A stretch of 61,928 nt of DNA from Halorientalis sp. (lineage in GTDB: Archaea > Halobacteriota > Halobacteria > Halobacteriales > Haloarculaceae), in assembly GCF_028275115.1 (NCBI RefSeq), contig NZ_JAQCNH010000091.1, forward strand, positions 1 to 61,928. Direction: 5' to 3'. The notes under the pieces were generated by a model. The model was not told where the DNA came from. It did not search any database and saw only the letters and a program-made list of their open reading frames with translations. Made by a program: the position numbers and the translations under genes. Shown here one piece after another: positions 19,256 to 28,341 of this stretch (within the stretch, counting starts at the first letter, position 1; each line of letters begins with the position of its first letter).

Positions 19256-20416
19256 GTGACACCTCCATCTAGTGAAACCGACCGAGGGATACTCGCCCTC
19301 CGGATGGCCGCGGTCGCCGCGGTCCTGTTGGGAGCTGGCGTCGTCGTGGGCATGGCCGTCCAGCCCGACGAGACGACCGCGCCCAGCGGTGACGCGATTC
19401 TCGACCGCACCGCGGAGCAGTACGGCGAGGCCGACAGCTTCGTCGGTACCGTCACCGTCGACGTGACCTTCGAGAACGAGACAGACCGTGTCGAACGGTC
19501 GGCCCGCGCGCAGGTCCAGTACCTCACACCGGACGGGTACCGAGTCGACGGTCTCGCGCCGGACCGAATCGCGAACACGACCGTCGCGACGAACGGCTCG
19601 GTCGTGTGGTTCGACAGGCCGACTACCCCGCCCGTTGTTCGGTCGCCCAACGCCAGCCAGTCCGAGCGGCTCGAACAGGTGAACGTCACCGCCGTCGTCG
19701 AGAAACTCGACGCGAACGTCTCGGTGACCAACCAGGGGACCGCGACCGTAGACGGCGAGGAGACGTACGCCCTCGACGTCGAGTACACGGGCCCGACGGA
19801 GTTACCCGACGACGAACGGTACGCCAACGTCAGTGACCGTCTCGACGACATCGAGGAGACGAATCTTACGGTCTGGGTCGACACCGACGACGATCGGCTC
19901 CGGAAAGTCGAAGCCGTCGTGACCGGGTCCGAGGGCACGGTGACGACGACGATGCGCTTCGAGTCGTTCCAGTTCGACGTGGCGATCGACGAGAGCACGT
20001 TCCGACCGCCGTCCGACCGTCAGGTCGTCTCGGGTGCGTTCGACCGGACGAACTACGAGACGCTCGCCGAGGCCGACCAAGCCGTCGACTTCCCCGTCAC
20101 CGAACCTGCGGTGCCGGCCGGCTTCGAGCTTGAGAGCGCCGCCGTCGGCACGCAGGGCGACCGCGCGACCGTGACCGGTGTCTACGCCAACGAAACGGCC
20201 GAGTTCGTCGCAATCCAGTCGGAGCAGAACCCGCTGGCACGAATCGACACCGACGGCGAGTCGCTGTCGGTGGGTGACGAGACCGTCACCGTCGTCGAGC
20301 GGGGCGACATGACGGTGCTGTTCTGGGAGGCCGACGGCCGGACGTACGGCGTCGCCGGCTCGCTCGGGCAGGACCAGCTCGCAGAAATCGCCCAGCCGAT
20401 GGCCGTTGCCGACTGA
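19256..20416 (+). CDS. LolA-like lipoprotein-sorting family protein
   Basis: This 386-aa protein is called from GTG at 19256; an ATG at 19304 (MAAVAAVLLG) gives a shorter alternative. One N-terminal hydrophobic helix (AAVAAVLLGAGVVVGMAV) is followed by a large beta-rich domain from about residue 50 (AILDRTAEQYGEADSFVGTV) with the unclosed-barrel pattern of LolA-type proteins, and a C-terminal domain near 270-386. It should sit outside the membrane, held by the helix. It is divergent from a MacB-like ABC exporter, echoing the Lol arrangement. Confidence 0.75.
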   Translation: MTPPSSETDRGILALRMAAVAAVLLGAGVVVGMAVQPDETTAPSGDAILDRTAEQYGEADSFVGTVTVDVTFENETDRVERSARAQVQYLTPDGYRVDGLAPDRIANTTVATNGSVVWFDRPTTPPVVRSPNASQSERLEQVNVTAVVEKLDANVSVTNQGTATVDGEETYALDVEYTGPTELPDDERYANVSDRLDDIEETNLTVWVDTDDDRLRKVEAVVTGSEGTVTTTMRFESFQFDVAIDESTFRPPSDRQVVSGAFDRTNYETLAEADQAVDFPVTEPAVPAGFELESAAVGTQGDRATVTGVYANETAEFVAIQSEQNPLARIDTDGESLSVGDETVTVVERGDMTVLFWEADGRTYGVAGSLGQDQLAEIAQPMAVAD

Positions 20417-20631
20417 GTTCGGCCCACCCTGCTCCGTATCCCCGTCGATTTCTGAGACGTGTTTTAGACTGTGCCGGCCGCGAAGCGAGACGAAGGTGAC
20501 CAGACCGCGTGCACGAGAGAGCGCGGCACAGCGCCGAGACGGTCGACGAGTGCCGATTGCTCGCTGCCCCCCGCTTCTAACACGGCAGTTTACTGTCGGT
20601 CCGGCGAGACGAATCCGCTCCGCTGACACGC

Positions 20632-22260
20632 TCACTCGTACGTGTATCCGTCCAGCCGGGCGACGGTGTAGCGGTAACAGCCCGTGGCGACGAGCGCGAG
20701 GAGAGCGGCCCACGCGAGGAAGCCGGCCGCCCGGAGCAGCTCTGCGGAGTCGCCGGCGAAGGCGGGCGCGTCCACCACGACTGGGACGAAGACGGTGGTG
20801 ATGCCGACGGCGGCGACGACGGTCGTCACGAATGAGTGACCGAGCAGGGCAGCCGTCGTCGGGGTCGGGGCTTCGACGCCACCGAACGCGCGAACGGTCT
20901 CGAACCGCGGTGCGAGCGCACCCAATCCCAGTGCGAGCAGACTGCTGAAACCGGTGAGGACGAGGGTGAACGCGAGCACGTACGCCAGGCTCACGGGGTC
21001 GAGGACACTGTACCAGCCGGTCAGGACGACGACCAGCAGGGTCAGCGGGAGCCAGAGGACGGTGCCGGCGAGGATGCGTGCGTGGACGAGCGGGCGACCG
21101 GACGACGGCGTGGTGAGAACCGCCGGAAGCATCGACCCCTCGGTGCCCAGTGGGTTCAGGCCAAAGGTCCCGCCGGCGAGGAACGCGCCGAGGACGGCGA
21201 GGAACACAGGCAGGATGGCGGAGCGCGGGTTGGAGACGGCCAACTGTGCGATGGGGAAGGCCATGAACAGAAAGTACGTCAGGTGGATGAACTGGGCTGG
21301 TGCGCGGACCCCGCGGACCAACTGCCACCAGACGAGCCGCGTGACTCGTCGGCCCGAGAGAACGGCCGGCATCGCCACACGGGAGAGTCGCGCTCGCACG
21401 CTGGTCTCGTCGGTCGTGGCCGGGTCGGCGTACCAGACGGCCGGCGCGAGGTACCAGGTGGCCGCGAGCAGGCAGGGGACCGCACCCAGAACGATACCGG
21501 CGGCGGCCAGCGACGGCGTGCCGACGGTGACGGGTACCGGCGACGCCACGAGTAACAGGTCGGCGTACGGCCCGACCGGGACGGCCTCAAGCGGTGCGAG
21601 CGACCGAAGGAGCCTGGCTGGTTCCGACGGCGCCAACACGTTCACGCCGACGATGAGCGTCCCCGCAGCGAGGAGGCTCGCCCAGGCGCCGGATGGTTTC
21701 GACCATCCCAGCCGTCGGTAGCACAGACGGACGAAGTAGCCGATGGTGAACCCGCTGGTCAATCCGAGCGCCAGCAGTGGCAGAACGCCGATGGCGACGA
21801 CCGGTATCAGAAGCGGCGTCCCCGCCCCGACTGCGAAAGCCGTGACGGCGATAATAATAGGGCTTCCGAAGACGACCACGACGCGGGTGTACTCCGCGAG
21901 GACGAGGCCGGTGACGACTGCCCGGGGCCGCACGAGCGTCAACAACAGGTCGGCGTGGTCGGCGTCGCCGGCGCGTTCGAGCGCCCGGAGCCCGAACACG
22001 ACCGCTAGCGAGCCGATCCAGGCCACGATCTGTGGACGGAGCAGTTCGACGACCGACATGTCCGTTCCGCTCCGGAACCGCAGACCGAGCGCGTACCCGC
22101 CCGACAGAACCGAGACCAGGACAGGCGAGAACAAGACGAGCAGGAGCGCGATGCCGATGAGTTGGCGGCGACTGGCGAGAACGGCCCGGACGCTGCGGCG
22201 CACCTCGACTGTCGCGATCCGGACGCCGTGACGCAGGTCCGTCGCCAGTTCCCCGTCCAT
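20632..22260 (-). CDS. ABC transporter permease, 12-helix type
   Basis: This 542-aa integral membrane protein has about twelve hydrophobic helices, including LIGIALLLVLFSPVLVSVL, PVVAIGVLPLLALGL and TAALLGHSFVTTVVAAVGI. It is encoded one base after the stop of an ABC ATPase gene, so it is the membrane partner of that ATPase. Sequence similarity to a named family is not evident by eye; the ABC-2 type is likely. Such two-gene systems export drugs, lipids or peptides. Confidence 0.85.
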   Translation of the reverse strand: MDGELATDLRHGVRIATVEVRRSVRAVLASRRQLIGIALLLVLFSPVLVSVLSGGYALGLRFRSGTDMSVVELLRPQIVAWIGSLAVVFGLRALERAGDADHADLLLTLVRPRAVVTGLVLAEYTRVVVVFGSPIIIAVTAFAVGAGTPLLIPVVAIGVLPLLALGLTSGFTIGYFVRLCYRRLGWSKPSGAWASLLAAGTLIVGVNVLAPSEPARLLRSLAPLEAVPVGPYADLLLVASPVPVTVGTPSLAAAGIVLGAVPCLLAATWYLAPAVWYADPATTDETSVRARLSRVAMPAVLSGRRVTRLVWWQLVRGVRAPAQFIHLTYFLFMAFPIAQLAVSNPRSAILPVFLAVLGAFLAGGTFGLNPLGTEGSMLPAVLTTPSSGRPLVHARILAGTVLWLPLTLLVVVLTGWYSVLDPVSLAYVLAFTLVLTGFSSLLALGLGALAPRFETVRAFGGVEAPTPTTAALLGHSFVTTVVAAVGITTVFVPVVVDAPAFAGDSAELLRAAGFLAWAALLALVATGCYRYTVARLDGYTYE

Positions 22261-22261
22261 C

Positions 22262-23023
22262 TCAGTCCTCCAGCACGGTCTCGCCGGGATAGCCCAGTTC
22301 GGCTGTCAAGTCGAGAAAGGCGTCCTCCAGGCCCCGTTCGGAGCCGGCCTCGGCGCGATGCTGTAGTTCCGCCGGCGTCCCCTCGGCGACGAGGCGCCCC
22401 TCGTTGAGGACACCAACCCTGTCGGCCAGTTCCTCGACGACCGGGAGGACGTGCGTCGAGAGAAACACCGTCCGTCCCTGCGCTGCCAGTTCCGCGAGGA
22501 GGTCCCTAACCGTGCGGGCGGCCCGCGGGTCGAGTCCGCTCGTCGGTTCGTCCAGAAAGAGGACGCCCGGGTCACCCAGTACCGTTCCCGCGAGCGCCGT
22601 CTTCTGGCGCATCCCCTTCGAGTACGTGCGGATGGGGTCGTCGGCGTCCCCGAGCAGCCCGAACCGATCCAGCAGCGGGTCGATCCGGTCGCGCTCGGCG
22701 TCGTCGAGGCTCTGCAGGTCGGCCAGATAGGAGAGCTGTTCCCGAGCGGTCAACTCGTCGTACACCGGCGGTTTCTCGGGGAGATAGCCCACGTGGCCGA
22801 CGACGGCGTCCCGGTCGGCAACGTGTTCGCCCTCGATCCAGGCGTCGCCGCCGCTGGGGTCGGTGAGCGTCGTCAGAATCCGCATCGTGGTGGTCTTGCC
22901 CGCGCCGTTGGGGCCGAGAAATCCGTAGACTGTCCCCTGCGGAATCGAGAGGTCGAGGTTCGACAGGGCCGTCACGGTACCGTAGGTCTTCGTCAACGCC
23001 TCCGTCTCGATGGCGGCGGGCAT
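22262..23023 (-). CDS. ABC transporter ATP-binding protein, ABC-2 exporter type
   Basis: The 253-aa ATPase starts MPAAIETEALTKTYG. Walker A is GPNGAGKTT, the signature YSKGMRQK and Walker B LFLDEPTSG, followed by the His switch in LSTHVL. The YGFLGPNGAGK and THVLPVVEELADRV segments are typical of the CcmA/NatA exporter group. It forms an operon with the twelve-helix permease just downstream. Confidence 0.93.
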   Translation of the reverse strand: MPAAIETEALTKTYGTVTALSNLDLSIPQGTVYGFLGPNGAGKTTTMRILTTLTDPSGGDAWIEGEHVADRDAVVGHVGYLPEKPPVYDELTAREQLSYLADLQSLDDAERDRIDPLLDRFGLLGDADDPIRTYSKGMRQKTALAGTVLGDPGVLFLDEPTSGLDPRAARTVRDLLAELAAQGRTVFLSTHVLPVVEELADRVGVLNEGRLVAEGTPAELQHRAEAGSERGLEDAFLDLTAELGYPGETVLED

Positions 23024-23767
23024 TGAACGTGACTGACAGCCTCCAGCGGTATCAATCGTCCGGCGGACACACCACGCCGATACCGCTGGCCGGGCCGCTC
23101 GACTGTCGGTCGGACCGAGGGAGCGGGTTACCCGGCCCGACCGCGTCTGCGCGTGGCCGGGGAAATACAGCGAGACACGATGACCCGACGACACTCAGTC
23201 GAACACGGTGGGCTCGCAGTGTGCCCCCGTGCCGCCGCTGAGGAGACTCGTCACTTCGACGGTGTCGTCCGGCGGACTGGCCACCGGCAGGTATGTGTCG
23301 ACCCAAGAGAGCGAGCGGAGCAGGTCGTGAACCCCCCTGCCCTACCGCGCTCGGGGCTGCCCGCCCCTCGCTTGTGAGGACAGGGCCTCCTGGTTCTGTG
23401 TCGGAATTTATCGCCGACGTGGGCACAGCGATTCCAGACGCCACAGGCGACGTCCCGTCACAGGTGGTTCGGAGTGTCCCACGCCTGCTAAATGGACACT
23501 CAGCCACAACCGAGGGTACGCGCTTCTTCTCGCGCTTGAACACCATCGGAGGCGTGACGAGCATCATACTATCAATACTGACCGTAGGGATCGGAAAGCC
23601 ATACCCTGTAGTGAAACTAAAACGACGACGCTGTATCCCCGCCCTACTCACTCGCTCCGCTCGTTCCGTGCGGACAGAGGCTTAACGCCTGTAGTCGGTT
23701 AGACGCCGGTTCGACCGTCGAGGGTCGTCTCCCCGTCGAACAGTGGAGTCGCTCGACGAAGCAGTAA
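23024..23767. other. Region between the ABC operon and GINS, no intact gene
   Basis: About 740 bp with no convincing complete gene. The minus strand from about 23650 to 23290 carries a possible tnpB relic, described separately. The remainder shows nothing recognisable. Confidence 0.5.
23290..23651 (-). mobile_element. Possible relic of an IS200/IS605 (IS1341-type) tnpB 3' end
   Basis: On the minus strand the open frame ends with DSDTEPGG-like and SEGR-like segments (NSDTEPGGPVLTSEGRAAP), followed in the DNA by a GC-rich hairpin region and GGGGGGTTCACGACC near 23325. This layout, a Ser/Thr/Val-rich tail then a hairpin then GGTTCAC, reminds me of haloarchaeal TnpB C-termini and right ends. The catalytic RuvC and zinc-ribbon parts are absent. 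The identification is weak and rests on pattern memory. Confidence 0.28.
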
Positions 23768-24733
23768 CTATCGGTCCAGTGGTTCCGCGGCGTCGCGTTC
23801 GACCAGCGGTTCGGCGTTGGCCGCCGGGAGCGTCACCACGTCGTCGCTGGCCAAGTCGTAGGCCCGTTCGTCGATACCGAGAATCTCGCCGACGTCTCGC
23901 GTAATCCGTACTGTCCGGCGGTCGACGCCCGAATCGTCGCCGCTGGACACCGCGTTCGTCCCGTCGTCCGAGCGAGAGTCGGGGGTCGGGTCCGTTGCAG
24001 CGCCGGTGTCGGCCGCTCGGTTCTGGTCGGTCCCGCGGTTCGCCGTCTCTGTGGGGTCCGGACCGGCGTTGTCGGACGCTCCAGCATCGCCCTGGACGGG
24101 CGGTTCCTGTGGCGGTACTGGAGGCTCCGGGTCCGAGCCGTCCGTCGCGGACTCGGAGTCGACCGCGTCGAGAGACGGCGTCTCCTGTCCGTTCCCCATC
24201 AGGTCAGCGGCGTCGACGCCCGTCGACTGTTCCGGGTCTCCGAGCGACTCGGTCGCGTCTGCCCCCGACGGTTCCGCAGTCGGTGACCCGCCGGCGTCGG
24301 GCGTCCCGTTCGGGGTCGTGTCCGAGCTCTCGGCGACGTCCGGGTCTTCGCCGTCGAGAACCGCGAACACCCGGTCGCGGTTGTTCTCGATGGACGCGAC
24401 CATGCTCTCGAACAGTTCCCGCTCCTCGGCGGTCAGTCCCTCGTCCTCAGTGGGCATATCAGCCGCCGCGAACGAGGCCATCTTGACGAGTTTACCCACG
24501 CGGCGCTCGTAGATGGCCTCGACGGTCTGTTCGGCCGTGTTGATGTTGTTCGTGATCCGACTGACTTCCGGGTCGTCGAAGGGGTCCTCGGCGCGCTCGG
24601 CGGCCCGGTCTCGTTCCTCGCGCAACTGCTGAATCAGTCCGCCCGCGTCCGCGTAGAAGGAGTTCCGCAGTTGCTGGAGGCTATCGCTCTGGCGCTCTCG
24701 GTCTCGGACCGACTGGAGTTCGTCGAGGTTCAT
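23768..24733 (-). CDS. GINS complex subunit (Gins51/15-like)
   Basis: This 321-aa protein starts MNLDELQSVRDRER. The helical GINS A domain (about 1-125) contains LQQLRNSFYADAG and YERRVGKLVKMASF. A long acidic, Ser/Thr/Pro-rich linker follows (about 130-270), and a small B domain closes the protein (RITRDVGEILGIDERAY, then VVTLPAANAEPLVER). GINS binds MCM and GAN/RecJ at the replication fork. The stop of priS is one base upstream of its start, the conserved priS-GINS operon. The long linker is a haloarchaeal feature. Confidence 0.88.
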   Translation of the reverse strand: MNLDELQSVRDRERQSDSLQQLRNSFYADAGGLIQQLREERDRAAERAEDPFDDPEVSRITNNINTAEQTVEAIYERRVGKLVKMASFAAADMPTEDEGLTAEERELFESMVASIENNRDRVFAVLDGEDPDVAESSDTTPNGTPDAGGSPTAEPSGADATESLGDPEQSTGVDAADLMGNGQETPSLDAVDSESATDGSDPEPPVPPQEPPVQGDAGASDNAGPDPTETANRGTDQNRAADTGAATDPTPDSRSDDGTNAVSSGDDSGVDRRTVRITRDVGEILGIDERAYDLASDDVVTLPAANAEPLVERDAAEPLDR

Positions 24734-24734
24734 A

Positions 24735-25913
24735 TCATTCCGGCCCCTTCTCGGCGCGCCCCCTGGCCATGAGGAACACACCGACGTACTCCGGAACGGA
24801 GTGAACTCCCTCCGAGAGTGTAAAACTATCGCCCAGAAGTTCGATTGTCCCGCCGTCCATCACCTCTACCGTAATCTCGTGGCCAACGAACGTTTCCGGC
24901 ACCGCGTCGACCAGCGGGTCGAAGCCGTCGATCGCGCCGCGGTCGATCCGTCTCACCGCTAGTCCGCTCCCGCCGTGCAGCGTCCCGGGCAGGCGTATCA
25001 GCCGGTTCGTGTCCGTCGTCACCGGTTCGTCGATGGGCGCGTCGTCCGCGTCGAGGACCGACGAGCCGATTCGTTCGGCGAAACTCCTGACGACCGGATG
25101 GGCGGAGAGATTACCACGTTCGATCTCGACGAACCGATTCTGTGCAACGTTCCAGGCGGCCCGCGCTTTCTTCTCTCCCACGCCGTCGTACTCCTGGAGG
25201 CGCTCGACCGCTGTGTCTTCGGTCATGGCTCGAATCGCCTCGAACTCGGTGAGCAACCGCTCGTGAACCCGGCTTCCCCATCCGCCGTCTGTCGGCAGAT
25301 ACTCGTTCTGTGCCGGACTCTTCCGGCCCACCTCGCCGCCGACCGCCTCCACGTCTATCACGGCGTCGAGCGCCATCCCGATTCCGCGGACGTAGTCGAC
25401 GACCTCCCGACGAGCCTCGCGTTCGAGCCGCTGAATGCCCGGGTCGCGAACGTGGACGTGATACCCCCGTCCACCGGAGAAGGCGATAGTCGTGTCCTCG
25501 AAGCCGAAGTCGTTCTCGAGGAAGTCCAGCAGACGCAACAGGGCGTCCTTGCACTTGGCGAGCATCTCGGCGTAGGAGTCCTCGCCCAGCGTTACCGACG
25601 GCAGGTGGTCGGCGTCCAGGTCGAAGATCAGATCGGAGGAGCGCCAGTTCTTCTCACCCATCGACCCCGCGCTGGGGTCGTCGTACCGGCCGGCCGAGAA
25701 GTAAACGTGACGCGGCCGCTCGCGTTCGAGGAAGGACTCGACATTACCGAGGTCGAGCAGGGCCTTGTGCCGGACCATCGTCGTTCCCGGGCTCGATGTC
25801 CAAGGAATGTACCCCCACTCGCGCTCGTTGGCGTCGGGCGGCGGCGTGACCTCGGCGCGGCGATAGTAGTCGCCGAACCGGCCCCGGAGATACGCGCGCG
25901 TTCGCTCCTCCAT
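24735..25913 (-). CDS. priS: DNA primase small (catalytic) subunit
   Basis: This 392-aa protein has the archaeo-eukaryotic primase fold. The catalytic acidic pair is Asp98 and Asp100 in IFDLDADH, the basic motif SGGRGYHVHVRD follows, and the third acidic position lies in the later VDIRRI-like region. The zinc-knuckle region falls between. It makes RNA primers together with PriL, which is not in this window. It is the first gene of a priS-GINS operon. Confidence 0.95.
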   Translation of the reverse strand: MEERTRAYLRGRFGDYYRRAEVTPPPDANEREWGYIPWTSSPGTTMVRHKALLDLGNVESFLERERPRHVYFSAGRYDDPSAGSMGEKNWRSSDLIFDLDADHLPSVTLGEDSYAEMLAKCKDALLRLLDFLENDFGFEDTTIAFSGGRGYHVHVRDPGIQRLEREARREVVDYVRGIGMALDAVIDVEAVGGEVGRKSPAQNEYLPTDGGWGSRVHERLLTEFEAIRAMTEDTAVERLQEYDGVGEKKARAAWNVAQNRFVEIERGNLSAHPVVRSFAERIGSSVLDADDAPIDEPVTTDTNRLIRLPGTLHGGSGLAVRRIDRGAIDGFDPLVDAVPETFVGHEITVEVMDGGTIELLGDSFTLSEGVHSVPEYVGVFLMARGRAEKGPE

Positions 25914-25982
25914 ACTACCACACTCGTTGCGATTACCCGTGCAAAAGGGTTTGCAAACTCGGCGTCGCCTGCCCGCAGCGGG

Positions 25983-26471
25983 TCAAGACAGCAGTTTCTG
26001 TAACCGTTCGGTGATTCCGCCGCTGGCGCCGAGTTTGAGGTAGTACGCGTCGCCACCGTCCTCGTAGTAGTTGTCGATACGGCGTTTGACCTCGAATCCG
26101 AGGTGTCGGTAGAATCCGATGGCCGGTTCGTTGGTCGTACGGGCGTGGCAGGTCACCGAGGAGTGGTCGTCGGCGACGCGAGCGATCAGGCGTTCGCCGA
26201 AGCCCTCTCCGCGATAGCCGTCGGCGACGGCCAGAAACAGGATGTACCCGTCACGGCGAACGGCGGCGAAGCCGACCAGCCGCTCGGTGTCGACTGGACC
26301 GCTCTCCAGGAAGAGGTACACCGTCGACCGCCGGTAGGCATCCCGAAAGAAGCCCCGACGCTGTCGGAGAACGTCCTCTTCCTGTCGGATCGACTCCTTG
26401 AGAGCCCAGGCCTCGTCCACATAGGCGTCGTCTCCGGCCTTGACGGTCCGGCTCTCGATTGTAGCACTCAC
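25983..26471 (-). CDS. GNAT-family N-acetyltransferase
   Basis: This 162-aa protein shows the GNAT core: VGFAAVRRDGYILFLAVADGYRGEGFGERLIARV contains motif A with the acetyl-CoA loop R-G-E-G-F-G (residues not given in full), then NEPAIGFYRHLGFEVKRR as motif B. It transfers an acetyl group from acetyl-CoA to an unidentified amine. It is divergent from the archease mini-operon. Confidence 0.85.
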   Translation of the reverse strand: MSATIESRTVKAGDDAYVDEAWALKESIRQEEDVLRQRRGFFRDAYRRSTVYLFLESGPVDTERLVGFAAVRRDGYILFLAVADGYRGEGFGERLIARVADDHSSVTCHARTTNEPAIGFYRHLGFEVKRRIDNYYEDGGDAYYLKLGASGGITERLQKLLS

Positions 26472-26581
26472 TATGCCAGTTTAGCGTGTAGAACACTATA
26501 ATTCCACCGCCAACGACGTGTGTCGAGTCGAGGTCATCGGCGGTCACAACCGTTTTTCGGCGCCCCGTCGTCTCACGGAGT

Positions 26582-26716
26582 ATGTGGCAGTCTTCAGCGG
26601 TCGGCACGACCGTCGAGAACGGGCCGCAGTCCATCGCGACCAGCGCCGTCGTCGAGGCAAAGTCCGACGACGCCACGGCGACCGGAGCGGGCGAAACCAC
26701 GGTGGGGGCCGAATAA
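26582..26716 (+). CDS. 44-aa mini-ORF coupled to archease
   Basis: This short frame starts MWQSSAVGTTVENG and ends TTVGAE. Its stop overlaps the archease start as TAATG, the geometry of translational coupling. The peptide is acidic and Ala/Thr-rich with no transmembrane segment and no recognised family. It could be a real small protein or a leader peptide. The codons look coding, with GC-rich third positions. Confidence 0.5.
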   Translation: MWQSSAVGTTVENGPQSIATSAVVEAKSDDATATGAGETTVGAE

Positions 26717-27132
26717 TGGGATACGAGCTCCGTGAACACACGGCCGACGTGGCCATCGAGGCGACCGCGGAGACCCTGGGTGCGGTGTTCGGGGCCGTCG
26801 CCAACGGCCTCGCGGCCGCGATGTGTGACGAGATTCCCGAGGGAGAACACGAACGGTTCGACCTCAGCGTCCGCGCCGAGAACAGGGAGGCCGTACTGTT
26901 CGACTACCTCGACGAGCTGATTTACGAGCGCGACGTCCGCGGTGTCCTACCAGTCGATAACGAGGCGTCGGTGACCGAACAAGACACTACCGAGTGGAGC
27001 TGTGGGGCGTCTGCCCGCGGTGTTCCGCTGTCGGCGGTCGACGCCCGAGAGGTGAAAGCGGTCACGTACTCGGAGATGGCGCTCGAATCGACCGACGGTG
27101 GCTGGCGCGCGTACGTGGTCTTCGATGTCTGA
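26716..27132 (+). CDS. Archease, RtcB ligase activator
   Basis: This 138-aa protein starts MGYELREHTADVAIEATAETL. The HTADVAI segment holds a metal-binding Asp, YDYLDELIYERD fits the central helix and strand, and the C-terminal VVFDV supplies the last acidic ligand. Archease helps RtcB load GMP for tRNA splicing and RNA repair. rtcB is two genes downstream in the same direction. The start overlaps the mini-ORF stop, which fixes it. Confidence 0.93.
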   Translation: MGYELREHTADVAIEATAETLGAVFGAVANGLAAAMCDEIPEGEHERFDLSVRAENREAVLFDYLDELIYERDVRGVLPVDNEASVTEQDTTEWSCGASARGVPLSAVDAREVKAVTYSEMALESTDGGWRAYVVFDV

Positions 27133-27176
27133 GATACGATAGCTGGCTTTACACTACTCGATTCCATAGTGCGCCT

Positions 27177-28289
27177 GTGACCTCTGGAACACGCTCGTCA
27201 CTCCTGTCCGGCGCGCTTGCGTTCTGCGGTGCGCTTTGCTGGGCGGTCCTCGCGAGTGGCCCCGCACGAGCACACGTCAGGTACGTCGCGGAAGACAACA
27301 GTGGCCCGACCAATCCCATCGACTTCGCGGTACAGGTCCTCTCGGAGCCGGCGAACGCCGTCCTGTTCGGCGGGTTCGCGATAATCGGAACGGTGGGGCT
27401 CCTCGGCTTCGTCTGGGCGCGTCCGACGATTCCCGACATCGAAGTGTTGCGGGCGACTCTCGCCGAGTACGACGACCTGGTGCCGTGGATGCTTCGGCTC
27501 AGCATGGGGTTGCCGCTGGTCGGCGCGGGTTTTGCGGGCTACTACTTCAGCCCGGCCGTCGAGAGTCAGCCGAGACTCCTCCTGCTCGGTTTTGGCTTTC
27601 TGCTGCTGTTCGGCCTGGCGACGCGGGCGGTTGCGGCCGCCGCGCTCGTGGCCTACTTCGTGGGGCTGGCCCGCTCGCCCGAACTCCTGTTGGCCATGGA
27701 GTACATTCCGGGGCTGCTGGCGGTCGTCCTGCTGGGCGGCGGGCGACCCAGCGCCGACCACATGCTCGGGGCCGTCGCCAGCGCGTCGGGCACTTACTAC
27801 GGCCGGATCGATCCCGTCAATCGAATCGCCCGCCGGTTCGGAGCTCAGATGCGACCGTACGCCCGTTACGCGCCGACGGTGATCCGGGTCGGGCTCGGCG
27901 TCGTGTTCGTTTACCTGGGACTCGTCGAGAAACTCCTTCGGCCGGGCCGCACTCTCAGTGTGGTCGCGAAGTACGACCTGACGGCCGTGATTCCAGTCGA
28001 CCCGGGTGCGTGGGTTCTCGGAGCCGGCCTGGCCGAGATCGCGCTCGGGACACTGCTGATCGCCGGACTGTTGACGCGCGGCGTCGCAGCCGCCGCGTTC
28101 GTCGTGTTCACTCTGACGCTGTTTGGCATCCCAGACGACCCCATCCTCGCTCACATCACGATGTTCGGGCTGGCGTCGGCCGTGTTCACCATGGGGAGTG
28201 GGCCACTCGCACTCGACCGCCTGCTGTCGGACGCCGATTCGGGGACCGGTCGCCCCGCACCGAGTGAGCAGGACCTCGCCGACGACTGA
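27177..28289 (+). CDS. DoxX-like multi-pass membrane protein
   Basis: The 370-aa protein is called from GTG at 27177 (MTSGTRSSLLSGAL) with a first hydrophobic helix that may be a signal. About nine helices follow, including VLFGGFAIIGTVGLLGFVW, LLLLGFGFLLLFGLAT and VIRVGLGVVFVYLGLVEKLL. The C-terminal third (VVFVYLGLVEKLLRPG, then GAGLAEIALGTLLIAGLLTR) matches DoxX-type proteins. It sits between archease and rtcB, all in one direction. Function unknown. Confidence 0.78.
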   Translation: MTSGTRSSLLSGALAFCGALCWAVLASGPARAHVRYVAEDNSGPTNPIDFAVQVLSEPANAVLFGGFAIIGTVGLLGFVWARPTIPDIEVLRATLAEYDDLVPWMLRLSMGLPLVGAGFAGYYFSPAVESQPRLLLLGFGFLLLFGLATRAVAAAALVAYFVGLARSPELLLAMEYIPGLLAVVLLGGGRPSADHMLGAVASASGTYYGRIDPVNRIARRFGAQMRPYARYAPTVIRVGLGVVFVYLGLVEKLLRPGRTLSVVAKYDLTAVIPVDPGAWVLGAGLAEIALGTLLIAGLLTRGVAAAAFVVFTLTLFGIPDDPILAHITMFGLASAVFTMGSGPLALDRLLSDADSGTGRPAPSEQDLADD

Positions 28290-28306
28290 CGGACGCGGGA
28301 CAGTCG

Positions 28307-28314
28307 AAATATAT
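28307..28314 (+). promoter_or_regulatory. TATA-like box of rtcB
   Basis: AAATATAT is centred about 31 nt before the rtcB start codon at 28342, suggesting that rtcB has its own promoter besides any read-through from the DoxX-like gene. Confidence 0.5.
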
Positions 28315-28341
28315 TCCGCCGTCGGCGTCGCACTTTCTGGT

